Source of the DNA: Microplitis mediator
Taxonomy: Eukaryota; Arthropoda; Insecta; Hymenoptera; Braconidae
DNA length: 64,000 bases
Direction: 5' to 3'
Assembly: GCF_029852145.1 (NCBI RefSeq)
Contig: NC_079974.1
Span: 17,958,082-18,022,081 of the forward strand
Positions 14,346-29,800 of this stretch are shown piece by piece. The notes below the pieces were generated by a model, which was not told where the DNA came from, did no database searches, and saw only the letters and a program-made list of their open reading frames with translations. The translations under genes and the position numbers were made by a program. Within the stretch, counting starts at the first letter, position 1; each line of letters starts with the position of its first letter.

Positions 14346-14719
14346 AAAGTAGAGTAATTTGAAAATTTGTCGATGAATAATTACTTAATTGATAATTTGA
14401 CAGGTGAATACTTTAATCAACAATAAATTTAACAAAACTCTCGAGGGCCAGCAGAATCGTAAGTTTAAAGTTAGAGAGAAGAAAACTTGTAACTACGGTT
14501 CGAAACAATCTCAATCTCGTTTCAGATAGAAGCAGTCTGAGTTATCCAATTAAATTACTTTCCATGCCCTTGGTTATATCGAGATAATGCTCCCGTCAAT
14601 ACCGATTACCTTTTCGCTCTTATTTATAAAACATTATTTTATTTTATTTTTAATGCTCCATTTAACATCAACCCTTAACTTCCTATTTTACTAAAAATAA
14701 TAATATTTTAACTTTACAG

Positions 14720-14883
14720 AAATAAACCCAAGACGTTTGCTTTCGATCACTGCTTCTATTCATTGGATCCTGGTAGTGAAAATTTTGCCAGCCAAGATTT
14801 TGTATTTGATGCTCTCGGACGTGATATTTTGGACAATGCATTCCAGGGTTACAATGCCTGCATTTTTGCTTATGGACAAACCG
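14720..14883 (+). CDS. Khc-73: Khc-73 exon: motor domain start, P-loop first half
   Basis: Acceptor TTTACAG ends at 14719; the first base completes a codon from an upstream exon. It encodes residues 1-54, including KTFAFDHCFYS and GYNACIFAYGQT, the lead into the ATP-binding P-loop. The donor GTGAGT at 14884 splits the P-loop glycine codon (phase 1). Confidence 0.93.
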
Positions 14884-17800
14884 GTGAGTTATTCATATTG
14901 CGAATACTTTTTATTTTTCTTATAGTATGGAAAATTTCTTAAGTTTGCTTTCATTTCGAGTATTGTTGCTTTCTTTTGTAATATAAGTTTGCCCCAATTC
15001 AAGTTTTTTATGCATACATATAATATATATGTATATGTATGTATATTTTCCTCAATTGAACAATCTACAAAATGCACGGGTGAACAATAGAACAAAAGAC
15101 CACTCGATACTTTTTTGTTTAGCTTTACTGGCACTTTAAATGTCACAATTGTGGATATTAAAAGTATAAATATGAATAAAAAAAAAATATAATGGAGATT
15201 ATTTACAAATTTAAGTATTTTCATTAATATTAATGAAGTATGGACGTTAAAAGGTCGTATTGCATTGTAATAAAAATAAGATTACACTTATAGAGCTTCG
15301 TGAAAGCAGTAGAAAAGTCAGGAAGCTCTGATGAAACTTTGGTGTTAAAAATAATAATAATAATAATAATAAAGCAGTTTATTTTATTTGTAGGGGAGGG
15401 AGAAGGGGGTAAACGGAGTACTTAAGGAAAAACGAAATTTTTGGGGACTCAAATACGTTAAATATTTTTTGTAATGATATTCCAAGTGAATAGAGAAAAT
15501 TTTCAGCTGCCGTTAAAAAAAAAATTTTAACTTTTTGCGGGAAAAATGGGGACACTAAAAAAGGTGAAAAAAAAAATTTCGGGAAATTACATAAATTTGA
15601 TTAAATTAAATTTTCTGATAAATAATTTACGTAAAGAAAAACGAGCGACCTGCAATCACTACGTGACTGTCTAAAATCACTACTAAATTTATAAAATACG
15701 CAGAAAAAAAAGGATTTCTTGCCGCAAAAAATTTTAATTTGCACCAAGAAATTTTACGCATTATGAATTAAATACAAAAATTGTCTTGGGGCGAGAAAAT
15801 ATTTTTTTGGACAAGAAATAATTCTTTGCACCAAGTAATTTTTTCTAGTTCTAAATAAATTTTTGTTTTCAATTCACAATGCAAAAAATTTCTTGGGGTA
15901 AGTCAAAATTTTCTTTAGGCGAGTAAAGATTTTTTGTGTCAATGAATCCTTTTTTTTTCTATGCACACTTTTTTGGCTTTGAGAAGCTTCCTAAAACCAA
16001 AAGGGAGTATAAAAATCTGTCATTTTGGAATAAGTAACGCGATATAAATAATATAGCAATATATTCAGTGACATTCAGTCATATTTAGTGACAGAATAAG
16101 TAAAGTATTAATTTATTTAAAGAAAATAAATACGATCGTCTTTTTTCTCGCGTAATTTAAATGTAATTCGAATGATATAGATAAATCTATTTATCTCAAT
16201 ACTTGGCGATTAAAAAGAGTTTAAACTATGAAAAGGCACAAATTCAAGTCAAGACCTATCTAATGATACCAATTTCAATTACATTAACTAATTCTATCAT
16301 ATAGATATGGCGGGAACAAAATTTTCCTTATTCTCTTAATAACATAGATTACATTTCACATAATTATTGAATACTAAAGGAATAAAAACAAATTTTTAGT
16401 GTACCTGAAAATCGGAAAGTTTTTCGCGGAACGAAAATAAAAAATCAACATGAAAAGTAAAAAATTTACTAGATCTAGATTTCTGAAATGTTTTGCATGT
16501 CAACCGGCAATTGTAGCCACCGGCATTCACTACTGAAGTCACTTTTAAGCAGTGAAATTACATAAATTTTTTCATTTTTGTTGTGCAAAAAACGTTCCGA
16601 TCTTTCGATCTTTACATAATTTTTAATAGTTTTTACCATAAATGAGAAGTCATTAACATTTTTCAATTGAGACTTTAGACTTTTGAAAAAGTTTAATAAA
16701 AAAAATTGAAAAGTGATTTTGGAATGTTTAAAACCCAACTTTTTTAATAAAATTTTGCCCCGTCCGTCCTCTATATTTATTATACAGAATAGTTTGTTAT
16801 GAGCAGACATAACTTAGTACTTTTAATTTGACTTTAGGTTCTGGGAAGTCTTACACAATGATGGGTAGTGGTGACAACAAAGGCATAATCCCGCGACTGT
16901 GTGACAACCTCTTCGACATGATTGCGAAGCAACAAAGCTCGGAATTGAGTTACAAGGTCGAGGTCTCGTACATGGAAATTTATAATGAAAAGGTACACGA
17001 TCTACTGGATCCAAAACCCAACAAGCAATCCCTCAAAGTCAGGGAGCACAATGTTTTAGGACCTTACGTTGATGGATTGAGTCAACTTGCTGTTACTTCC
17101 TATCAGGTGAGAGCATTATTTATTGACATCTCATAGATAAATAAAACTCTACAGTTTGTTAAACTATTCGGTGCCGTATTTAATTACTTAGGGTTTAAAT
17201 TCTTTATATTTAAATAGTAAGTTGTATAATTGGCGCATAAAATTTTAGTATTCATGAATATTAAGTTTGAGATAGAAGTGGATTTAGTGTAGGGGAGAAA
17301 AGAGATAACATTAAAGAGGTTGTTTAATTATAAAGATACTAATTGCAGTCTAATGATAGACATGTAATGTAAGAATTTTTTAATTTAATAAGTAGTAATA
17401 AAATTAATTAGTTATTTTATTTTAATTATATTTATAAGATTTTAATTTAAATAATATTTAAAGCCATTTTCAGACAGTGTCTCTCTCCACTTTTTTAAAA
17501 TATTCAAGGACTTTCAACATCCAAATTTTATTAATTACTTAAAAATGATTATAGAGTAATCGAAAAAAAGACGATTTGAAAAAAAATTACTTACAGTTGT
17601 TATCAATTAGGAGTTAAACGAAATTTGGTTCTTTTATTTTACAAAATTTGACGTTTTGAATTACAATATTGATTAGGGTGTTTCATTTAAAACCAACATT
17701 TTTTTTTTATCGAACACAAGAAAATTTTGTTGTTTATGTTGAGAGAAAAATTCCCTGAAAATTTCAACTCTTAATTTTAATTTCGAGTACTTCCTCTCGA

Positions 17801-20800
17801 GCATCAAAGTTTTCCCATTTAAAAAGCATGTAAATCAAATAACTTTTTTTTTTAAATTACTATAACTCAGCCCGATTTTAAGCTATCGTTTTGAAACCAG
17901 TTTTTATTTGTAAAGTATTTTGTTGCTTTTTAAAAGTGTATAAAACGGTTTTGGTCTAACTCGGTCCGTGTCGATTGTATCAGCTCCAAAAGTCAATTTT
18001 TTACTTTTTTTCATTTATTTTTGTTAATAGTGAAGAAACGGCTCATCTTACAAAAAATATGCATAGGACCAATCTTTTAGGAAATTTTGTCCTCTACAAA
18101 ATTGCTCATGACACTTATACTGCTAAAGTGCACTGTTCATGAGATACATGCATTTTAACATTTTACAGTAAAAAAAATTGTAAGCTTACTATAGTACTAA
18201 TTTTAAAAAAAAAAGTTATTCAATTTTACCGAAATTTTTTTACCGAAATTTTTTTACCAGATTTTGTTCAACTCCTGAACGGGTGACTGTGTATTTATTT
18301 ACTCCCCTGGAATAAAATTCACTCCGAAATAAAATCCGTAATTATTCCGAATTCATTCCTGATTTTTTCTAGTATACGTTGTCCTTTTTTCAATTAATTA
18401 ATGGAAAAAGTGGGGGGGGGGGTGACACTGTCTGAGAGTATCCATAAGTATATTAATTAATAAATATCATATTTGTTTCAGGATATCGACAATTTAATGA
18501 CTGAAGGAAATAAATCTCGGACAGTGGCAGCGACAAATATGAATTCCGAGAGCTCACGTTCGCATGCTGTATTTTCAGTGATCCTCACGCAAACATTGAC
18601 CGACATGCGGAGTGGCGTAACCGGTGAAAAGGTGTCACGTATGAGTTTAGTAGATTTGGCCGGTAGTGAGAGAGCCGTTAAAACCGGAGCTGTCGGTGAT
18701 CGACTTAAAGAAGGCAGTAATATTAATAAATCATTAACAACATTGGGTCTAGTCATCTCAAAATTAGCAGATCAGAATTCCGGTGGTAAAAATCGTGATA
18801 AATTTGTACCCTATCGTGATTCTGTTTTAACATGGCTGTTGAAAGATAATTTGGGTGGAAACAGTAAAACCGTAATGGTGGCCACAATATCACCGGCAGC
18901 TGATAATTATGAGGAAACATTATCAACGCTGCGGTATGCCGATCGTGCTAAGAGAATAGTTAATCATGCTGTTGTTAATGAGGATCCCAATGCCAGAATA
19001 ATCCGGGAATTGCGTCAAGAGGTTGAAGCGCTCAAAGAAATGCTGCTGCACGCTACTGGTCAGGGTCTGGCGGTTGGTCAGCGACGCACTGACCTGACGG
19101 AAAAAATATCCGCGTCCGAGCGATTGATGAAGGAAATGTCCCAGACTTGGGAGGAGAAATTAGTTAAGACTGAACGACTACAGCACGAACGACAGCACGC
19201 GCTCGAGAAAATGGGAATAAGTGTCCAGGCGTCGGGAATTCAAGTGGAAAAAAATAAATTTTATCTAGTTAATTTGAATGACGACCCCAGTCTCAATGAG
19301 CTCTTGGTTTATTATTTAAAGGTCAGTTATTTATTTATCTTCATAAAGTGGATTCAAAGTATCAGTGATTTATTATTTATCTTCAACTGTCTCTTGAAAC
19401 TGTTTCCTTGAATAATTAAATTACTAATGGCATTGTCTTGGTTTAAATATTTATTTATCGATCCGGATTTTATATTTCAGGAAAAGACTTTAGTCGGCGG
19501 TAGATCAGCGACGACAGAACAGGATATTCAATTACACGGGCTGGGTATTTTACCTGAGCACTGTGTAATAACTATCGAGGACTCAGCTCTCTACATGACA
19601 CCTCTAAATGGAGCCAGATGTTTTGTAAATGGTAGTCAGGTTGTAGAAAAAACTCCATTATTACACGGGGACAGAATTGTATGGGGTAATCACCATTTCT
19701 TCCGAGTAAATTGTCCTCGCAGTGCGACCGGTAATTTTATATATTTTTATAAACTACATAAAAATCTCTACTAAGTTTATTAATGCCGTCGTTTACTTCA
19801 GCTATCAGCAGTGAACCTCAGACACCGGCTCAAAATATTGACTACAACTTTGCCAAGGAGGAACTGATGTTAAATGAACTTTCAAACGATCCCATCCAAC
19901 GAGCTATTGCGCGCCTAGAGAGGCAGCACGAAGAAGATAAACAGGTAAAATTTTTATATGTAATTTTTTATAGCTGGTACTTGACTAACTTTTAACTCAC
20001 ACTTAATTTCTTGCTGTCGTCAACTCGACTCGGCTCAATTTTCTCTTATTTTTTTTTACATATATATGTAATGTATAGATCTTAATCTTGGTTGTTGCAT
20101 TAGGTCGCTCTTGAGAAACAGCGTCTGGAGTACGAACGTCAGTTTCAGCAGCTGCGCAACATTTTATCCCCGTCTACTCCCTACTCTCCTTATGTACCTT
20201 ATGACCCACTAAGAGGTAGTCACAGTGGTAAACTACCCGCCTGCACACCAACAACACAAATGCGAGTTGAAAAGTGGGCCCAGGAACGCGATGAAATGTT
20301 TAAACGCAGTCTTGGACAATTAAAAACTGATATACTTAAAGCCAACTCATTAGTACAAGAAGCGAATTTCCTGGCTGAGGAAATGGATAAGCAAACTAAG
20401 TTCAGTGTTACCCTACAGATACCTCCGTATAATTTAAGTCCTAATCGAAAGGTAATAATCAATCAATCAATCAATTTATTTGTTTGGATATTTGGTAATT
20501 ATATCGAAGTGGGGCTGCCTACATTTTTTGCGATAAAAAGAAATGTATGTGAATTACGGACTTCGGTTTGGTGCCATTTTTTTCAGATTTTCTGTGGATT
20601 TTTTAATCTTCATTGATAATTGGTCGAAAAATTGAATTACCTACTTTTTTTTTCACTTTTGTATCTAAAATTTTGATGTACCTGAAGATCGGAACGTTTT
20701 TCACGCAACGAAAATGAAAATAATTCATGAAATTTGTGTCTAAAGGCGACTTAAGGGGTAGTTAGGGGCGGCCTGTCATTTTCGGGTGACGTGTGAAACA

Positions 20801-23800
20801 TTTCCGAAATCTAGATCCAGTAGATTTTTTACTTTTCATTTCTTTTTTCTTATTTTCGTTCCACGAAAAACGTTCCGATCTTTAGGTACATAAATTTTGT
20901 ATTTTTTTTAGTTTTTCAAGTATTTTTCTATCACAACTATTTTCTGGGTTATTATCATATTTTTTTTCGTAAAGTACATTAAAAACTTCGATATCTTAAT
21001 TTGGACGGATTTTATAAAACATCAAAAATAAACTTTTTGTTTTTTTTTTTTATTTTTTACATATATTAGGTCTGAAATATTTTTTTACTTTTTTTTAAAT
21101 TTCTGTATGAAAAATAATTTTTTTCACTTTTTTTTTTTCAACAGAAAACATAAAAAATAAGCTTTTTTTTTTTTTACAAATCCGTCCAAATTAAGATATC
21201 GAAATGGTCTTGGCGCCATTTTCTTCAGTTTTTAATGGACTTTACAAAAAAAATATGATAATAACCCAAAAAATAATTTTGAGTGAAAAATCATTGAAAA
21301 ACTAAAAAAACTACAAAATTTTCAATCAAGAAGTGAAAAAAAAATATATTATCCAATTTTTTTGGATAAATGTCAATACACTCTCATAAATCCGCCGAAA
21401 AGCTGAAAAAGCCCCACTTCTATATAATTACCGAACATTTTTATTTAAATTATTGTTTGTCTTATTTATTTGTTTGTTTGTGTTGTGTTGTTATGTTTTG
21501 TTTTATTTGTTTTTCGTTTTTTTCCATCACACTCTTGGATATTTAGAGTGTATTTTTTCAGCGCGGTGCGTTTGTTAGTGAACCGGCGATTCTGGTAAAA
21601 CGTGCGAACATGGGAAGTCAAGTCTGGACGATGGAGAAGCTGGAGAACAAATTGATCGACATGCGGGACATGTACGAAGAAAAAAAATACAACAATAATA
21701 GTCTGCCGCGATTGCCAGCAGTAAAAGATGAAGTGCCGGGAAAAACTCAGGACCCGTTTTACGAATCACAAGAGAATCATAATCTCATTGGAGTAGCAAA
21801 CATATTTCTCGAGGTTCTATTTCACGATGTGAGGCTTAATTATCACACGCCGATAATCAGTCAACAGGGAGAAGTCGCTGGTCGGCTTCAGGTTGAGATA
21901 AGCCGAGTAAGTGGACAGTTTCCCCAGGACAGAATATGCGAAGCTGCTTCTGAAACCTCTGGCTCGGATTCAGGTTCATCTGAGCACGAGGACGACACGG
22001 GAACAAGCCAGATAACGTGTCGCGTGACAATTAAACAAGCCAGCGGACTCCCACTCTCACTAAGTCACTTTGTCTTCTGTCAATACACATTTTGGGGTCA
22101 TCCTGAACCAATTGTCGTACCGCCGGTTGTCAATCCAGATTTACCAGCGACCAATTGCACTACAACCAATATTAATACCACTACCACAACTCCAAATCAA
22201 CGTGACTCAATGACGTTTCAATTTAATCACACAAAAGACTTGACCGTACCCGTTAATGAAGAATTCATGGAACATTGCTCAGAAGGTGCACTAAGTATTG
22301 AAGTCTGGGGACACAGAAGCGCTGGTTTTTCGCGAAGTAAACCCGGATGGGAAGTAGAACAACAGTTAGCCAAAGCACGGTCCCTCGCTGACCGCTGGTC
22401 GGAATTGACGAGGAAAATTCAATTGTGGGTTGAAATACAAGAGCTGAATGAACAGGGTGAGTATTCACCCGTCGAAGTTGTCATGAAACCCGACGCAATG
22501 ACCGGTGGGGTTTATCAACTACGTCAGGGACAGCAGCGTAGGATACAAGTACGAGTTAAACCCGTAAAAAATTCTGGTACGCTGCCCATAATATGTCAGT
22601 CTGTGCTAGACATAGCAGTCGGAAGTGTATCCGTACGCAACCGCTACCAAGTCCCACTGGACAGTTATCAAGACGAGGATTTAAATGTCCTAAGGGAAAA
22701 ATGGAGCGACGCGTTGATGAGGCGACGGCAGTACCTGGATCAGCACATTCAGAAGTTGATAAACAAAAAAAATAAAACTGACCAAGATGGCGAGCGCGAG
22801 CAAAGTTTAGTTGACCAGTGGGTTAATTTAACTGAAGAACGTAATGCCGTATTAGTACCAGCAGCAGGTTCTGGTATACCCGGGGCTCCTGCTGACTGGA
22901 ACCCACCTCCTGGTATGGAGCCACACATTCCCGTACTATTTCTTGATCTCAACGCCGACGATTTGTCGACACACCAGTCTGGTGAAGAAGTTTCCATTAC
23001 CGGTTTGAATTCCATAATATCTAAAGAACATGGTAATAAATTTTTTACACTACCGATAATACGTCATTTAGAAAAAGACGTATGCGCTATTGCGGCATGG
23101 GACTCTAGTATACACGACGACGTTCATTTAAATCGCGTTACCGATACCAATGAGCGGGTATTTTTAATATTAAAAACAACCGTCCGATTGTCACATCCAG
23201 CGCAGATGGACCTCGTGCTGCGGAAAAGACTTGCGCTTAATATATACAAAAGACAAAGCATTGCTGATAGATTATTTAAGAGAATCGTACGTACTGACTG
23301 TCTGACCCAGACGGGAGTAACTTACGAAGTTGTTTCCAATATACCAAAGGCTAGCGAAGAGCTAGAGGACCGCGAAAGCTTGGCGCAGATTGCCGCCAGT
23401 GGCGAAGACAGTGGACTGTGCGATGGAGAGACTTATATTGGTAAGTTATTTACCCGATTACTTAAATTTAAAATAATCATTATCTTTAGTATTAATGAAA
23501 TTAATTAATTAATTAATAGAAAAATATACAAGAGGTGTTTCGGCAGTCGAAAGCATCTTGACACTAGATCGATTGAGACAAAACGTCGCAGTTAAAGAAC
23601 TACTTCAGGCACAGGGTCAACCATTGATGCGCAAGACAGCCAGCGTACCAAACTTTTCGCAGGTACTTCTGCCACTTCGTCGTCTTGGACGCACTGTAAT
23701 GCTTACTCACTTATTTTTATAATTTTCAATGCTGGTTTTTTCACTTTAGTTTGCATCGTCAAATGGACTATTATTTTATGCACACTAACAATTCAAAAAA

Positions 23801-26800
23801 ATTAATCTTTAATTATTTATTTACTTTAATTACCTCAATCTTTATTTTACTAATTATTTATTTATTTAACTTTGCACTCTTCTGGCACTGGTCTGTCTCT
23901 CCCTCAATCTGACTCTCATTAAACGTTGCAAACGTTTTTTTTACTGACTTATCTTTACTGATCCAATATTTTTTCTGTTTGTTTTTAAAATTAAAAACAA
24001 TAAATTAGATAATGAGATTCGACACCTCCATGGAAACGCTGAGTGTCACGCGCTCAGAAAGTGTAACTGATCTCAATTCGGAGCTTAATGGCCTACCTCA
24101 TCACCCAAGACGGGCGTCAGTTGGACACACGAGAAATGACGACAGTCTTCTTAACACGACACCATTGAAACCATTCGGAATCGGTAAGTCATTTATTTAT
24201 TTATTTATTAAAAATATAAATATAATTACCATATATGTAGGTAGTAAAATTACTACAAGTAACATAAAAAATTATTATGAATTTAAAATAATTTTCTATC
24301 GTACTCTCTATTGTCAATTTAATCGGACGTCATAAAATTTTATTTTTCACCACAAAAATAACAATTTAAAAAATAAACAATGGGAATACATTAATTTGTT
24401 GATATTATATTTTTTCTCTAATTACTTTTGTTACTAAAAAAAAAAAAATACTCAACGGTAGTGACACAAGTACTGCAGCGAAAAGGTAATTTTATAAATA
24501 AAATCACTATGATTATAATTGCTGCATACACTGCATTATTATATTGGTTTACACGTGGCAGCGCTGCGTTTATTCCTTAATTAAATTGTCTCTTTTATTG
24601 ATATTTACATTGGTATCTTTTTTTTTATTTTTTTTTTTAATTAATTAATATTAATTGATAGTTTACGCTGTGCTGCCAATTTTGAGGTAGCATTTATTTT
24701 AAAAATCTAAATAAATTAAATTTGCTCGGTAGCTTTATTGCGAACGTTTTACACTTTTTATTAACACTAGTACAATAATAAATTATTTAACACATTTCAT
24801 TATTTTTAACAATTAAACAAATCTATTAATTTTTTTATTTAAATAATTAACTCTTTAATTATTTTAGAAAAATTAATTGGCTCGAAGTATTTATTAATAA
24901 ATAATTTTAAAAAATTTTAAGTAAAAGAAAAAGTTTTGGTTAATAGATTAAAGAGTTGAATATTTAAAAGTGCATTTTACATAATTAAAATATGAATAAT
25001 AATTAGGATTAATTCATTAATTCATCAAATTATGCTTTGTTTTATTATATTAATTAAAAATATAATAAATTTATAAATTAAACGGCTTGTTTTTGAAATG
25101 TTTGCTTATGCTGTGTTTCAAATTATCTATAACCCTGTTATGATTGATTGATTAATTACTCAACTAACTAATTAATAAACATGTAATATATTTATTATTT
25201 TATTATTTATTTTGTTTATAATTTCAAGTCGCGTTTTCAATATTTTTTAGTATCTTTAACAAGCCGTGTTTATTTTTTTTGGTTTTGTCTTATGAAAATT
25301 CTCATTTCATTCACCACGCACTTGCATTTCTCATGTAAACAAAATTATATACCACAGGTTTACATGAGAAAAAATATTTAATCACGTATAGAATTTACAC
25401 ATAATAAGTATCTTTTTTAATTAATTATAGATAATTAATTTATAAAGTAACTTATTTGTAATTTAAATTTCACATTTGGATATTAATTTTGTTGTAATAA
25501 TAACAGACAGGGGTGTGGGAATGGTTCGAATTTACGAATTATTCGAGACTTTATAATATAAAGTAGTCGTAAGTTTTCGAATAATTTGAAAATTTACTAA
25601 TAATTTAAATTTTCTTTTGAACGACTTAAAATTATGAAATTTTTTTCCAATAATTCAAATTTTTGTCGGAGGTAAATAGAGCTTAGACACAAATTTACGA
25701 GATAATTACTTTTGATTACTTTAAAAAACTAAACTCTCTATTAAATAAAAATTTAATATTCGGAAGCTGATCACAATTTTCTTAATTCAAATCGAACAAT
25801 TCGAAAAGTTACAAATAATTTGAAAGTTTTCAAATTATTTAATTTTGAATGTCAAGTAGCACAGAGACAACTCTAAGATGTCTTTTGAAAGGACAAGACA
25901 AATTTTTTTGTGTCTCAAAGCCAAGTATTTTTATGCAAGTAAGACAGATGTCGGTTCTAGGAGTCACAGAAAATTTTTGTTCTTTTTTCCGCCTTAAAAA
26001 AGTCAAGTAGAGAATCGTTTGACAATTATTTGTAATTTACTTTTTGTCGTCACTTGTATCAAGTCTTTTAAGCGGATATTTTTTCGGTGACATAAATTTC
26101 TGTTTATTTTGGTGCCTTATTGACATGTCAAAAAAAAACCTGCGGATAATAAAGCCTAAGTGACAGAAATGATATTTAAAATAATCGCCTCCGCTAAAGG
26201 CTACTCTAGTAGAAGGGTCTTGCATAGAGATGTTACAAGTTTATAGAGTCCCGATACCACGTTCTCTGTTTTCTATATTTCATCATCCGTCATATGCTGT
26301 CATAGCGCAGAAGAAATTATAAAATAACAATCTAGTCTTCTGACTCTTAAAAAGTATTATTGCTAAATTTAACTGATAATTTATCGCTAATACCAATTTT
26401 ATTAAGAATAGTTTAACTATTACAGTTTGTTTAACCCGTAGGCTTTATTACCCTACCGTAGTAAAATAAGGCCTATTCGTATGGTTTTTGTAAAAGTTTA
26501 ATTTTTTGTTTGTTTGTGGTATAAATTACCATTACTTCATTATATTTTATGGCTAATGTATTGAAATAAAGATTAATGATGATACTGAAGTTAGCAGACG
26601 TCTAGTAATTTTTGAATTTTTTTTCAGACGATAAACCATAAAAAAAAAATGTTTTAAAAAATTGCACTTGTAGTTTTTTAAATTTTCTACATGTGCATAA
26701 TTTCATTTTATTTCTTTGCGATTGATTTTTTGAAAAACAAAAATTCAAAAATTTTCAAATGTCTGCTAACTTCAGGATCATAGATTAATGATACATTTCG

Positions 26801-29800
26801 ATAATTAAATGCAATATTTTCGATTCTAATCAAAATCTCCCTTACCTAGGCCTTATTACCCACCAGTACCTAAGATGTCACAGAGCCAAGTCTGCTACTT
26901 GGGATACTTGGCTTTGTAACATCTTTAAGATAGAAATTTTGAAGCGGTTTTTTAACCTGTCGATAAGGCACCAAAATTTGACATCTTAAAGTTGTCTCTA
27001 CTAGGGATTATTCGCAAATTTAAATTATTTGATTCGAACACGATTCGCTTACCCCTAAATAATAAATGACAGCTTTTATTATCACATTTTTATGTTTAAA
27101 AAAAGAAAAAAAAAACTTGCACTAATGCAAGCATACATAATAATTACCATGCTTAGTATCACTTAATTCACTACTTTTTTTAAATTTTTAAAACCAAAAT
27201 AAATTATACTTTTATTAATAACAATTAAAAATACTACTTAAACAATTAATAAAAATAAATTTTTAAAGCATGGCTATTGTCATCTTGTCAATTTGGCCTA
27301 TAGTATTTTTGGCACCCGGACAATAATGCTCTACCACTTTAAAAAAATTTAAAAAAACAACTCATACAATCACTTTAAATATTAATTACCAATACAATTT
27401 ATTAAATTCCTATAATTATTAAAATAAAACCAAACTGACACAAAATTTATTTACAATAACATAATAATTAATAAATTAATTAATTTTACTGTATTACTTA
27501 TCTGTTCCTCTGTTTAATCCTACGTCTACTTCTACTACTATTTTGGCCCACCCAAGGCTCCATTCTCAACTCAGGTAAAAAATGGAGTCTTGATTTGATA
27601 TTTAATTATCGGCATTAAAAAACGACGGCGATTGATATTATTAATAATAATAATAAGTCATTAAATTTAAATAATAAATTTATCGTGAGTGGTTGAGTCT
27701 GTTGTTATGCCTATTCAGCATTTTTTACTTTTTTTTTAAATTAATGCCTTGCTTGCAATTATCAACGTTTAGAAAATAAATATTTTTTATTAATTAATTA
27801 ATTAAATAAATTTATAAATTCTGATGATTTTGAAGTTAACAGACAATTAGCAATTTGCGGATTTTTTTTTTTCACTAGCCGATTACAAAAAAAAATGCAC
27901 TTGTAAGAAATTTAAAAAAACTACACGGAAAAAAATGATGGTCAAAATTTTAATAGTTTGTAGTTTATTTTTGACTTAAAATTAGTATATTTGTATACTA
28001 ATATCAAACCAGGATCATTATATATTACAAAATGGCTATTATTTATATTCAAATTTGATACACATAGAAGAGCAAAATTTGTAATTTCGTATATTAAAAT
28101 TAATATGAAAAAGAATCGATAAATTGGTATCTACAGTTATTTATTACTATTCAAATAAACCTAGAGAATTAAAAATATTTACCACTTATTCGACTTATGT
28201 ATATAATAAATTAATTTATAATAACGAAAAAATAACATTTTAGATTAATTATTAGTCAATGGGATAGAATTTATAAAATAAGAGTTGAAAGTTTTCGGTA
28301 TTTTTATGAGCAAAAAATCAGTATATCTAGTATACTAATTTTTCATTTTATTATTTACCACTTATTCAATTTATGTATATTGTAAATTAATTTATAATGA
28401 TGAATATATGATATTTTAAGCTAATAATTGATCAATGATATCGAATTTATAAAATAAAAGTTAGTAACTTTTGCAATTTTTCGGCTGGAAAAATCAGTAT
28501 CTAAGATAGCAATTCTTAATTTGACCAATCATTACTTTTTAATAGATGTATGCCATATATTAATTAACTTTCACTAATTAGTCACGTATTTATGTACCTA
28601 AAAGTAATAATATTTACTTACTTTTTGAAATAATTGATAGTAGTTTTTAGGAATCTACAAAAATTAGTAAACTACTTTGTATTAAGTATATAATAGTACT
28701 AATTATTGATAACAGATTCCACTTTTTACTATTATTTATTAATTTTTAATATTCTGTTTTTTCCGTGTATGGGTAACATTTTCTAAAATATTTTTTTTTC
28801 TGTAATTTGTCGTTTTAAAAAAAAAACCCAAAATTAAAAAACGTCTGCTGACTTCGGTATCATGAATTTTGATTTTTTAAAATTCTAAAATTCTAAACAT
28901 TGACAAGTAATTTAAAAATATTAATTGCAAACAATTGTTCAGCTATTCACGACTTATGCATGCACGCTTGTATTCAAAAACAATAATAATATTCTTTTTT
29001 AATTTTACTAGAAAAAAAATTCGCTTAATTAAACAATAATTAATTGTGTTGCTTAATAAACTTTAATTGAAAAATCTATTCACAAAAGTCTAGACACCAA
29101 ATTAATTATCTTTTTTATTTTTAATTAAAAAGCTAATTAACGCAACTTTAATTATTCTCACGTCAATGTTCATTTTATTTATCTCACTTTGTATTGACAT
29201 TTATTTAATAATAAAACTCATATCGAGTTAATTATTTCAACTTAATGAGGTTTTCAACAGCAATTTGGTTTGTAGAGTAAACATTCATTTATATTTCATA
29301 TCAACCAAACAATAACAATTAATCTAATTAAATAATAATCATAATAATAATAAGTTTTAGTTTAAAGTCAAATTTAAAACATTGACGTTTTTTTTTTTTT
29401 TTTATGATTGTCGGTTAATTTTTACAGAATAAATTTGCTTGGATGTGCATGAAGTTACAAGTTAGAAAAATTTTTTAAATTGCATCGCATGTAAAATTGT
29501 GATAATTAGACAATTTGTGTAATAACATTTAATTAATTAACAAAAATATTATTAAATAAATATTCTTTTTTGACTTTAAACTAACAGTTAATAATAATGA
29601 TGCTGACAGAAGCACTAGTTTAAGAAATTTATTTATTTTCAGTAAACAAAATACTGACAGGAAAAAATAAAAAAATTCATGTGATTAATTTTGAAAAATT
29701 ATCGGGTTTTTTTTCTAATAATTTTTATGATGACAATTAACTTAGTAATTAAAAGCATCTAATTGTCAGATCACTGTCAGCATCATTAGTAATAGATCCT

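Larger units (their letters stand above)
1..14719. other. Non-coding region upstream of the first visible Khc-73 exon
   Basis: I found no exon matching the missing kinesin N-terminus, and no other gene. Long A+T-rich stretches with nothing recognisable: 1204-2426, 5116-8192, 8630-10436, 11903-13279, 14348-14719. The rest is the repeats listed separately. Slightly less A+T-rich but unrecognised patches lie at 3490-3740, 4090-4250 and 10080-10270. This is probably a large 5' intron and/or upstream flank. Confidence 0.6.

Noticed and set aside
14401..14462. Possible upstream kinesin exon ending at GTAAGTTT
   Set aside because: The translation (NTLINNKFNKTLEGQQ) does not resemble the kinesin N-terminus and the phase at its end does not fit the 14720 exon convincingly.
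14889..15224. 111-codon - strand frame in a Khc-73 intron
   Set aside because: Lysine/isoleucine/phenylalanine-rich, as expected from random A+T-rich DNA.
16475..16810. 111-codon - strand frame
   Set aside because: It overlaps the hAT-like MITE and low-complexity intron sequence; no domain.
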